Of a stretch of DNA of 64,000 nucleotides, positions 31,869 to 42,900 are shown in pieces. The position numbers and the translations under genes were made by a program. Numbering within the stretch: position 1 is the stretch's first letter; each line of letters starts with the position of its first letter. Where the stretch lies: contig NC_069093.1 in assembly GCF_947172395.1 (NCBI RefSeq), positions 4,809,561 through 4,873,560 of the forward strand, read 5' to 3'. The notes below the pieces were generated by a model that was given only the letters and a program-made list of their open reading frames with translations, ran no database searches and was not told where the DNA came from. The DNA is from Bicyclus anynana (taxonomy: Eukaryota > Arthropoda > Insecta > Lepidoptera > Nymphalidae).

Positions 31869-34800
31869 TTAACCCATAGTGTGGCTTTTCATGTGTCGTA
31901 ATAAATAACTCTTTTGTGCACATTTATGATTGCATATTTCACATATAAAAGGCTTTTCACCAGTGTGGCGTCTCTTGTGATTTATTAAACGTTGTTTTCG
32001 TGAACTTTTATAATGACATACATCACAAGAATAAGGCTTTTCACCAGTGTGGATTCGTGTGTGTCTTACTAAATCACCTTTATCTACACATTTAAAATTA
32101 CACACATCACAAGAATAAGGTCTTTCATCACAGTGAACTCTCTTCCAGTGCCGTGTTAAATTCATTTTTGTTGCACCTTTATATTTGCATAGCTCACATT
32201 GATAAAGCTTTTCTCCGCTATGGGTTTTCATGTGTACAACTAAAGCTCCTTTTTGTACGAACTTACGATTGCACAACTCACAAGAATACGGCTTTTCGCC
32301 AGTGTGGGTTCTTATATGCCTTACTAAAGCACTTCTATCTGCACATTTGAAATCACATATTTTACAAAAATTAGACTTTTCTCCTCTATGGACCCTCATA
32401 TGTTGTAAAAAATTCCTTCTTATAGAAAATTTTTTATTGCATAATTCACAAGGATAGGGCTTTTCACCAGTGTGAGTTCGAATGTGAAATATTAATGTAC
32501 GTTTTTCTGCAGCTTTATAATGGCATAGGTCACAAGAGTAAGGCTTCTCGCCAGAGTGAGTTCTCATGTGTCGTAATAAAAACCTCTTTTGTGAAGTTTT
32601 ATGATTGCATATGTCACAAGAATAAGGTTTCCCACTGATGTGGGTTCTCATGTGTAATGCTAAACTTGGCTTTCTTGCACATTTAAATTGACATAAATCA
32701 CAGGAGAAAGGCTTCGCATCAGAGTGGGTTATCTTGTGTTGTATTATTTTACATTTATATGTAGCTTTATAATGGCATAGCTCACAAGAGTAACGTTTCG
32801 CGCCACTGCGGGCACTCACGCGTGAGTTATCGTCTGGTGCAGTTTTCTTGGGATGCTTTAAAATATCATACAAGCGGACAACACAATTTGTGTAACTGCT
32901 TACATCTGTGTACGTTTTAGTGGTAATGTTACTTTCAAGGATTTGTTCACTCTTCTGGATCGGACCTGTAACTTTAGTTGCCTCGACTCCATATTCGTTG
33001 TTTTGCGCAAGTCTCGTCAGTGGAGCGTCTGAAACAAAACATTCTTGTTATAATTAACTCCGACTAACTTTTTTTTAATATTTACCATTTTGTATGGGGC
33101 GTTTTTCAGGGATCCGCGGCATCGCCGCAAATCTGACCCTTTAAATCCCTGTAGCTTCGAAAGTAATGATCGCAGATACCAGATCGCATACTCTTAATTT
33201 ATATACAATTTAAAAAACTGTCATCATCCCTATTCCAAACCTAAATCATATCACACAAATTTTACAAACGTATGTGTAAGGATCAGTGGATAATTACAAG
33301 TATTTATTTAACTTTTCTTATTAGTATTACGAGTACGTTTTTTTTATACTTTTAGTGTTTCAACCCATATTTGGCTCACTCTTGAGCTCGAGTGTCCTCT
33401 CAGAATGAGAGGGGTTAAATCCGCTTTTGATGGCAACTCTTTACCGACACGCGCAATAATATCTAATAACTATTATTGTTATTAGAGTCGTGATAGCCCA
33501 GTGGATATGACCTCTGCCTCCGATTCCGGAGGGTGTGGGTTCGAATCCGGTCCGGGGCATGCACCTCCAACTTTTCAGTTGTGTGCATTTTAAGAAATTA
33601 AATATCACGTGTCTGAATCAGTGAAGGAAAACATCGTGAGGAAACCTGCATACCAGAGCATTATCTTAATTCTGTGCGTGTGTGAAGTCTGCCAAACCGC
33701 ACTGGGCCAGCGTGGTGGACTATTGGCCTTACCCCTCTCATTCTGAGAGGGGACTCGAGCTCAGCAGTGAGGTATATGGGTTGATGACGACTATTATTGT
33801 TACGATAGTATAGTTTAATAATTATATAGACAGAATTTACCTAAACGTACTACATACAAAAATAACTTATATTATCTACGTCAAACTAATTGTTAACTAA
33901 TATTTTTGTCAAACGCTCTATTTGTATGGGATTTATTATAGTGACGGCATAAAACAGTTGAAATATAGACTGTCATGGCCGACAAGCGTTTAGGCTCGTA
34001 TTGTCAAAAACATATTTAAAAACTAAAATTTTCATGTAATCACGTCTCAAAAAAAATTTTTATTTAGTCTCGTAGAATGATAATGATGAAAAAAAAGTGT
34101 CAACTATAGTGGGGAAATCTAGGTCTCTATGTAGGTCGTTATTGAGCACAAACTACGAAGCACTCGTGGCCAGACGCATGAATCGGTTCTAAAGGACCTG
34201 AAGGGGTTTTAGAGTCGCCTTTGGGCGGTGGGCAAACTCTACACTAGCGGCTACTACACTACACGAGCGGCAACTCTTCCGACGACCGCAGTCGACTCAA
34301 AGATTACAGTATTATTGGTAATAGATAGGCTACTCTAATTTTTTTTTCGGAACGCCTGTGATAGCGCCATCTAGTAACTAGCCACGGTATTTTTAGTACA
34401 GTATCCATTATTGTTATAAAAATAATAATGCATATTTTTCGTAAAGGAGAGAGATTTTTGATTTTGTAATAGTTGAAGAAACCAATAGAGAAAAACAAAA
34501 AAAAAAGACAAAAAGTTTTCCATTGATACCCCCGAGCTCGGACTCAGGATTATTAGATCGTACCTTTGTTATACACCACTAGGCCAAAAACGTCGTTGAA
34601 ATTAATGTACAATTACTGTCTTTCTTAAATAATCCCTTTTCTTTAAAAATACAAACACATTCTTCCTATTACGCGTCATAATTAAAAGGAAAAATAATTC
34701 TTCTTTTTTCGCTTTTTTTTCCGTGCTTATACGGTTTCAATCTCTAAAAACATTTTATTACATACACACCTTGAGTCATTGAATTTACTATCCTGGAATC

Positions 34801-36998
34801 TTAATTCTAGAATGTAGATGGCGCTGCTTCATAAAGATTTCACGTTCTTCTAAGTTCCCATGGCATGAGTCGACTCTCGGCGGCGATCGATGGCGGTCGC
34901 CCACTGCAGTCGACTCCCGTTGGCTGCCGCCGAGATGTCGCTGACTTACCTGAAGCCGTAAGATCACAAGAGTCACGATTCGCGCCACTGCAGGAAGTTT
35001 TCTCGAGTTCCTTGAAAATATCATACAACAGGACAACACAATTTGTGTATCTGCTTATGTCTGTATATGTTTTAGTGTCAGAGTTACTTTCAATGATTTG
35101 TTCACTTGTCTTATCTGCTACTTCAGTTGGCTCGACTTTATATTCATTGTTTTCCGAAACTCTCATGGATAGTGGAGCGACTGAAAAAATAACTTTTTCC
35201 TTATTATTTACTATACAAACCGTTGCAACAAATCTACTCCTGCTTAGCATTGCTAACCGTACTGTAATATATAGTATTGTACTATATTTCGGGTCTGCGT
35301 ACTATATACTGTTGAAGAAATATTTAGTACGCAAAAATACTATATTTTCATCATTGAAATCTAACAGACAATATTTTTCTCTTACTGACTTCCAAACATT
35401 AATGGAACAAATTAGAATATTATTTCATTACTAGCTAACGCGCGTCCGGTTTTACCCACGTGGTTCTCGTTTCCGAAAGAACACGGGGATAATATAGCCT
35501 TACTCCCACTCTACAGCTACCCTACCATATAGAGGATGAGTAGGGAATCAACAACACCCCTACCCTGCCTCTAACCTACTCCTAACCTACCCCAACCCTA
35601 CCTTACCCCTACCCCTACCCTACAACGCGACGGTAGCTTAGAAAATAGAGTAACTTCGCCGTTTTTCCAACATTTCTCTTCACTGCTCTGCTCCTATCGC
35701 TTGTAGCGTGATGAAAAGTAAACTATAACCTGCCCAGGAGTATGAAGAATAATTATACCAAGTTTTGTTAAAATTCGTCAGGTAGTTTTTTTTTTCTATA
35801 ACGAACATACAGACAGACAAAAATTTTACTGATTACAGTTTTGGCATCAGTATCACTAATCACCTCCTGATAGTTATTTCAGAAATATATTTCATGTATA
35901 GAATGTATAGAGTTGACCTCTTCACAGATTTATTATAAGTATAGATAGATGGTTCTATGCTATGTTTTCTCAGTTGTAAAACAAGTTTACTTGTTACTAA
36001 CCTAAATCTGGTGCCAAAGTTACAGAAGGAAAGTCATCGTTTAGCCTCTGAAATCCTGTCCTGTGAACAAAGTGTTAGTCAGTTTTTTTTAACCATTTTT
36101 CCCATATTATCTTTTAATTTTGACAAATTCCCCCAAATTAGTTCGAAAAGAAAATAATATTGTTGTCTACTGACTCATTCTTCACCACAGGTGAGTCCAA
36201 GCTGCATCCCACAGCTGACTGTGACTCGCACACTTGGTATTCATCATATGCTGCATTGCTGTCGCCATTCTGCCAAATACAAAACTCATTACAATATATT
36301 GGTCACTCCACAGAGAAGAGTTGATGGTAGGCTAAAACAGCAAGCACACCAACACTTTTAGGTCACAAAGGGTTTCTTTGAGCCAGTATTTCTTAATTGG
36401 TCCAAGGTCTGGCTTGTGGTAAATTTCGGCTGTGACCAGTAAAGAAATTCCACCAAGCAATTTAGAATTCTGATATGATGTCATGTAGAAACAGGTATGG
36501 ATCTTTAGACTACTCCTAACAAATTAGCCCACTTTCATATTAGATTGCATCATCAATTATCATCACGTGAGATTGTAGTCAAGGGCTATTTTGTAAGAAA
36601 AAAAAAAACAGAGAAAATTGTATGAGAGAAAATAGATATACAGAATTCCTATACCACCTACTTCGAAAGTGGGACAATAATCTCACCTGGTGATGAATAA
36701 TCATGTGCAGATTATATTCAATTTCTTGTGTAAAGTCTTCAAAACATAGTGTACATTTAAAAATTTCACATTTTATAATATTCTGTGTTTCTGTCACATG
36801 TTCTGTAACTGTTGTGCAGGAAGCTACAGTATTCTTAAGAAGATCTTTACAAGTAGCATTATCTCGTAGTCTTGCATTATCACTAGATATACATTCATTG
36901 TTGATAGTGTCTATGAAATTGTCATCTTCAAAAACCAATCTCATAGCACTTGACATGGTGCCAGAATTATCTTCTTTCTTCACTACAACGTCTTCCAT
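31869..36998 (-). CDS. C2H2 zinc-finger protein, left member of inverted pair
   Basis: Likely nuclear DNA-binding protein, function unknown. Coding exons: 36998-36687 (phase 0), 36269-36175, 36060-36002, an optional 35180-34950, and 33028-31869. Without the optional exon the protein is 541 residues; with it, 618. Exon 1 has an acidic N-terminus and one finger (CTLCFEDFTQ...HMIIHH). The last exon has 11 tandem fingers of the C-x2-C-x12-H-x3-H type joined by TGEKP-like linkers. No ZAD, BTB or KRAB domain is visible. The start is the ATG opening MEDVVVKKEDN, shared with the paralogue. 5' UTR exon borders also match the paralogue (acceptor at 37191, donor at 37468). The two genes diverge from a shared region at 37.5-39.2 kb. 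Confidence 0.85.
33084..33230 (+). mobile_element. Foldback element, GATGATGAC family, half copy
   Basis: Matches the right part of 58229-58707: TGTATGGGGCGTTTTTCAGG, then AGTAATGATCGCAGATACC, then GTCATCATCCC at the end. The left end is missing. Confidence 0.65.
33358..33417 (-). mobile_element. SINE family A, tail fragment
   Basis: CAACCCATATTTGGCTCACT followed by TCTCAGAATGAGAGGGGTTA matches the 3' end of family A, reversed. Confidence 0.65.
33484..33800 (+). mobile_element. SINE family A, full length
   Basis: Well-kept copy with AGCCCAGTGGATATGACC, the B box GGTTCGAATCC and the tail GGGTTGATGACGA. It lies in the last intron of the left zinc-finger gene, antisense to it. Confidence 0.85.
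33870..34110 (-). repeat. AT-rich repeat, family K, reverse
   Basis: Contains GGCTCGTATTGTCAAAAACA and ATGAAAATTTTAGTTTTTAA-type sequence, the reverse of the block at 2826-3600. Confidence 0.5.
34111..34949. other. Intron stretch of left zinc-finger gene, unassigned
   Basis: Holds GC-richer blocks with repeated CGCAGTCGACTC words (34288 and about 34905). At 34529-34600 a minus-strand tRNA-like stretch has TGGCCTAGTGG and GAGTCCGAGCTCGG. No coding sequence seen. Confidence 0.35.
34950..35180 (-). CDS. Extra in-phase exon of left zinc-finger gene, derived from its last exon
   Basis: The minus strand has TTTTTTCAG before 35180 and a strong donor GTAAGTCAG after 34950. The 231-base exon is phase 1 at both ends, so it can be included or skipped without a frameshift. 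Its text repeats the linker at the start of the last exon (NNEYKVEPTEVADK against NNEYGVEATKVTGP; YTNCVVLLYDIF against YTNCVVRLYDIL) and stops at CSGANRDSCDL, where the first finger should begin. It is thus a duplicated linker that lost its fingers and gained a donor site. It may be real coding sequence or a dying duplicate. Confidence 0.55.
35431..35945 (-). mobile_element. Non-autonomous Helitron, reverse
   Basis: On the minus strand it starts TCTATACTTATAATAAATCT at 35945 and ends GACGCGCGTTAGCTAG at 35431. It has a short CCCTACC array (about 35560-35625). It sits in the intron just upstream of the extra exon. Confidence 0.75.
36375..36608 (+). mobile_element. SINE family B, diverged, in intron 1 of left zinc-finger gene
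   Basis: Holds TTCTTAATTGGTCCAAGGTC and TTGTAGTCAAGGGCTATTTT, then an A run. Antisense to the gene. The paralogous intron carries a family B copy in the matching place and orientation (40300-40560). Confidence 0.75.
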
Positions 36999-37059
36999 TA
37001 CAGATATCTCTGCAGGTGCAGTCTGTGGTCTTTTTGTCTTTATCAGTGTGATCTATGAT

Positions 37060-38580
37060 TAAGGCACAGTTGCCAAACCTAACGTTGTCAGTGTAAAATT
37101 AAAAAAACTCTTCTCAGATCAGATATTTTGTTGCATGTTCTGTACAGTATATAAAATGTATATTCTACTTTCTCATTGTAGTATAAAAGATCTGAAACAA
37201 AATAAACATTAAATACATGACATCTAGTGAGATACTGTTATTTCATCTAATAAAGTGCTTCGGTAGTGCTAAAACACCCTCAAATAAGGGTTAAAAGGTG
37301 CTTTTACAATGGGTAGAAACCCATGTTTAAATCATGGTGGGCTTACAGGCTTAAACACCTATGATCAGTATGCTTCACTAGTTGTTATGTATTTTGAACC
37401 TATTCCAAAGCCACCATAACAATCACATCATCTAACACAGTTTTGTACTCAACTCAACTCAACTCACAGTAGCTCCATCTCCATTGCGAAATGCCGATTT
37501 CAATTTTCAATTTTCAATCCGTTATTACAACCTGTCAACGTCAAAGTATGATTTTCGTTTCGCGAGTTTGTGTCGCAGTCGCAAATCGCAATCGTTTTTA
37601 GAGCAATGCGTAAAACGTAGTGATTACTTACTCTATGGCAATGCGGTTATTGACACTATCGATTTCACGAATTCACGATCCATTTGGACGATAAATCGAT
37701 ATGCATCCCATTACGCCTTAGCATTACGCATGTCAAAATTTCGCAATTCGCAATCGATGCATCGAATATCGATGCTGTCCTTCATTTTAGACCTGTGTAA
37801 TTCGATCGTTTCGTAAAACCCGGGTCGATCGCGACCCATACTCATGGTGATCGGGTCTCAATGATTCGATCATTTCGATCATTCGGGTCACGGGTTGTTC
37901 GGGTTTTGTGTATCGTTGCGACGCGGGAAGTAGGTAGGTATTTGAACTGAACACCCGTAAGACCCGAAGCGGAACCCGATCCTTTGATTGACCGACGGAT
38001 TCAAAACAAAGTTATGCCTACTATCAGTTAAATAAATATTGTGGTTTGTAATTGTATCGCTTTTGCGTGGTGATACAATAATATTAAGTCATCGTCTAAA
38101 TTTACATTCGAAAAATGGGAAATTTTATTTTATGTTTTTATGAATATAGATAAAAATATGTAAATAATTAAAGTTATCATATATTAAGTAAATAATTAGT
38201 ACATAGATTTAAGAGTCGGTACAAGGTTAGCATTATAACAAAATCTCAATTATATAAATAAAACTATTGCTAAAAGTAATACATACCTACATATATATTT
38301 TAGACTTTATTCCTTACGAATTTACCACTCAAGTCATCATCATTATCAACTACAGAATAGAGAATGATACAGAATGACTCTTTACAAGCCGCGAGATGAA
38401 GCCGATGAAACTCATAAATAAAACAAATGTCACGTGTCATCCATCCGCTTAAGTATACAAACTTTTTTCTTAATTCATCAAATATAATATAAATATAAAT
38501 AAAAGATATAACTACAGATTGTACTTGCGAATGACGATTCGACATTATAAGCAATTGAGACAAATAATTATTTGTAACAC
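37060..38580. other. Divergent zone between the zinc-finger genes: 5' UTR and promoter side of left gene
   Basis: Includes the left gene's likely 5' UTR exons (from 37191 and to 37468, donor GTGAGTTGAG). Upstream at 37640-37790 lies a cluster of ATCGAT-type words (CTATCGATTT, AAATCGATATG, AATATCGATGC) of the kind bound by the insect factors DREF or BEAF; binding is inferred. The rest is AT-rich, without a gene. Confidence 0.4.
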
Positions 38581-38590
38581 TAATACAATC

Positions 38591-39015
38591 AAAATAAAGT
38601 TCAATTTAGTGTGGTCGGTCGAGAGATCGAGTTTATTATATGGATCACCAAACGGGTCTCACAATCGGGTGTTTTAGTCGTCCGCGACCCGATTATTCAC
38701 TAGAACTACAAATTTGAGAGTTATTGTATTGAAAATAAAGTTCAATTTAGCGTGGTCGGGTCGAGTGATCGAGTTTTTATATGAATCACAAGATCGGGTG
38801 TTTTAGACGTCCGCGACCCGATTGTTCTCGAGAACTACAGACTTGAGAGTTATTGTAATGAAAATAAAGTTCAATTTAGTATGGTAAACAAAAACCTTTC
38901 GATCTTTTGATCGAGTCTGCGCCCGGGCGGGTTACCAAACGGGTCACACAAGATCGGGTGTTTTTAACGTCCGCGATCCAATCACTCACGCACAAGTAGT
39001 GATCGGGTGTCGGAG
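38591..39015 (+). repeat. Three-unit tandem repeat with GATCGGGT words
   Basis: Units begin AAAATAAAGTTCAATTTAG at 38591, 38732 and 38861, so the period is about 130-140 bp. Each holds GATCGAGT, ATCGGGTGTTTT and CGTCCGCGACCCGAT. Related words (CGGGTCGATCGCGACCC) occur at 37820-37920. It lies between the two divergent zinc-finger genes. Confidence 0.7.
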
Positions 39016-39902
39016 ATTTGATCATTCGCGATCGACACAGGTCTACTTCATTTGACGTTGGTGGTTGGTGCTGTCGCCTGTCATCCAATCCAATCCAATC
39101 CAAATTATTTATATATATTAATTGAAAACTTCACTTGTGGTCTGTGCTTGAAAATAATCCTATAAATCATGAAACTACTACTATAATTCCATGATTACAA
39201 TTTTCGAGCTTACGTCGGATACAATTTACGAGAGTTTTCAATCGAATGTTACGCTACGCAGCGGTTTTTCAACACATAGCACGGAAATTTAGGTGAGTCG
39301 AGTAGAAAACTGTGTTAATTGGCTATAATGGCTTTGACAAACAGCAAGTAGGTTCAGAATCCTAATCAATCGTTTATTCAGTAAGCACATCGCTGTTTAG
39401 TGTACAAGTCACCATGATCTAAACATCATAGGTTTCTACCCATTGCAGGAGCTTATACTGACTCGGCATTTTATAAAATAGCAAATGTCTGGACATTTTA
39501 GACCAATAAGTATACCTTCCTTATTTTTATACTACCTGCACTACTATTATACTAAACATCTGCATTTATTTCTGTCTTATGAGAAACTATTATAATGTGA
39601 TCTTGTTTTTAGGATCTTGATGAAGAAAAGCCTGTTTGTTGTTCTTTACTTTAATCCTTAAATGACTACTACCAAAGCCTATGTTCCTCATAAACCAAAA
39701 TCTTCATTAAATGATATACCAGTGTCTCAATAAATGTCCATTACTTAATGTTTATGAACATTTTTCAGATCAATATACAATATAAACTGAACAGTGATCC
39801 ATGCAACAAAACATCTGAGGAGAGTATTTTTAATTTTACACGGACAACATTAGAACTGGCTACTGTCCCTTGTACACAGATCACACTGCAGAGGTATCTG
39901 TA

Positions 39903-42900
39903 ATGGAAGACATAGCAACAGTTGTAGTGAAGAAAGAAGATAACTCTGGCAACATATCAACTGCTATGAGATTGATTTTTGAAGATGACAATTTCATAGA
40001 CAATGACAACAATGGATGTATATCTAGTGATGAAGCAAGACTTCTGGATAATGCTACATGTGAAGATCTTCATCGAAAAACTTTAGCTTCCTGCACTACA
40101 GTTACAGAACATGTGACAGAAACACAGATTGTAAAATGTGAAATTTTTAAATGTACACTTTGTTCTGAAGACTTTACACAAGAAATTGAATTAAATCTGC
40201 ACATGATTATGCATTGCCAGGTGAGACTATTGTCCCACTTTCAAAGTAATTTCATAGTAATTCTGCATATCTATCTCCTCTGATACAATTTTCTCCTTTT
40301 TTTTCTTACAAGTTAGCCCTTGACTACAATCTTGATAGTAAGTGATGATGCAATCTAATATAGAAGCGGGCTTACTTGTAACTTCTAGGAGTAGGATAAA
40401 AATCAATACTGAACTCTAAATATTGCTTGACAGTCTTTTATCTACGAGGGTGGTAACTAGCCATGGCCGAAGTCAAAGGCATGGCTACCAGCCAGACCTG
40501 GACCAATTAAGAAAACCTCAATTGCCCAGCCGGTGATTGATGTTGATCGATCCTCGTTGTACTACAGTCTTTCCCGACTAGTTGGAGGGGAATGGGAATA
40601 TTGGTCTATATTTAAAAAAAGATATGGCAGATATTCTTAAAAAAAATGCTACTGGCCAAAAGAAACCCTTCCTGACCTGACCTCCACTTGATGTTCCTGC
40701 CATTTTGTCCTACCATCAACTCTTCTCTGTGGAGTGTCCAACATATTGTAATGAGTTTTGTATTTGGCAGAATGGTGACAGCGATGCAGCATATGATAAA
40801 TATCAAGTGTGTAAGCCACATTCAGCTGCGGGATGCAGCTTGGACTCACCTGTGGTGAAGAATGAGTGAGTAGACAGCAATATTATTTTCTTTTTGAATT
40901 AATTGAGGGGAATTAGTCAAAATTAAAATATATGGCAAATATTCATAAAAATAAACTGACTAACACTTTTTGAATTCCTTGATTGTTGAGGGTGGCCATC
41001 AAAAAACGTTGAGAGGAAATCTGTATATATCTGGGAAGAATTCTCGAGTGTGTGGAGTGTGCCAATCTGTATCGGGCAAGTGTGGTTGATTAGCCTAACC
41101 CCTCATTCTGTGGGGAGACTTGCTTAACAGTGAGCCGAATATGGGTTGTTAATGATGCACTTAATGCTACAGTGTAGTTCTTCCTTCTTTCCGCACTTGC
41201 CCATGTGATTGGCCTTGTATGTGGGTCCTTCGGTGTAGGTCCCCGCAGGATTCACTCTCTCCAGCTGAGCTCATTCCAGAAGCAGGCCAACCAGGCCGAT
41301 AGCCTCATGGAGTGTCGCTGAGGAACCAATGTAGGTTGCTTGTTGTTCTGTTTGTATGTTTGTTTGTTTGATTGTAATGAATATGCTAAAAAACTACTGG
41401 ACCGATTTTAAAAATTCTTTCACCATTCGAAAGCTACATTATCCACAAGTAACATAGGCTAAATTTTATTTTGGAAAAGAATAGGGTTCCGTAAGATATT
41501 TGAGTTTTTCGGACACAAGGTGTAAAAAATCAACCAGAAAAGTAAGGTAGGGGTAGGTAGGAGCAGGGTAGGGGTAGGGGTAGGCTAGGGGTAGGATAGG
41601 GGTAGTTGAAAGTTTACATCGAGTTTCACGCGGACGAAGTCGAGGGTGTCGGCTAGTAAAGTATATTTTCATTTCATACCTAGAATTGAAAGGTGTTTGT
41701 TTAGCAGCTGTGGTAGATGCCCATGGAGGCAACACGCGTTATTAAATTAAACCTTTATTTGATAAAACATATTTTTGATTAAAAAATCAATTGCTTTTAT
41801 GAAGGCGCATACCCGACTTGTTAGGCGTAGCTCCATGTCGTGTGGTATTCTGAATTCAAATTTTAAACAATACGATCGAAAAAGATGGTAAAATGTATCA
41901 GGTTTAAAACTGCATCAATAGTTTTTGTTCAATCTAGCAGTCATATTTCGGTAGGGGTCATCAAAACCTAAAGGTGGGCCAATAGAATGTCCAGAAGTTT
42001 TTTTTTAATGTTAATTTTATAACTATTATATATAATAGTTATAGAGCATTTGAAGCAGTTTTTATTTCTGATTCGAACAGTGCAATAAAAATTCATAGTT
42101 TGTGGTTTACTACAATTTCTATCTGAAAAACACTTTAGTTGTTCTCAGAACTGATATTGTGCTGCTTTGTTCACAGGACAGGACTTCAGAAGCTCAATGA
42201 TGACCTTCCATCTGCAGCTTTGGCTCCAGCTTCAGGTTAGTAACAAGTGAACTTGTTTAACAACTAAGAAAAAATAGCGTTTTTCACGGCCTGCGTGGCG
42301 CAGTGGTGTGCGCGGTGGGCTTACAAGACGGAGGTCCTGGGTTCGATCCCCATCTGGGTTGATTGAGATTTTCTTAATTGGTCCAGGTCTGGCTGGTGGA
42401 AGGCTTCGGCCGTGGCTAGATACCATCCTACCGGCAAAGACGTACCGCCAAGCGATTTAGCGTTCCGATACGATGTCGTGTAGAAACCGAAAGGAGTGTG
42501 GATTTCATCCTACTCCTAACAAGTTAGCCCGCTTCCATCTTAGATTGCATCATCACTTACCATCAGGTGAGATTGTAGTCAAGGGCTAACTTGTAAAGAA
42601 TGAAAAAAAATACTTTTTTGCACACAATATTGTCTTTTTCAGTCGCTCACAGTCCCACAGTCCCATGATATGCGGGCGAGTGGAGGTGGGGGAGGACTGC
42701 GCGGGGCATCGCTACCCGTCCCGCGCAGACCATCGGGAGTTTTACGAAAGAATTTGCCAAGCTATATTATTACTAGCCCCAAGGTGCTGGAATGGCGACC
42801 CCGCACTAAAAAGCGCAATTGGTCGACCTCCCAGGTGAACTGACGACATGAAGCGAGTCGCAGGGATTCGCTGGATGCAGGTGGCTCAGTATCGTGATGT

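Noticed and set aside
42289..42370. A true tRNA gene
   Set aside because: A and B boxes are present, but no cloverleaf could be closed, and the sequence is the head of a repeated SINE with a poly-A tail.
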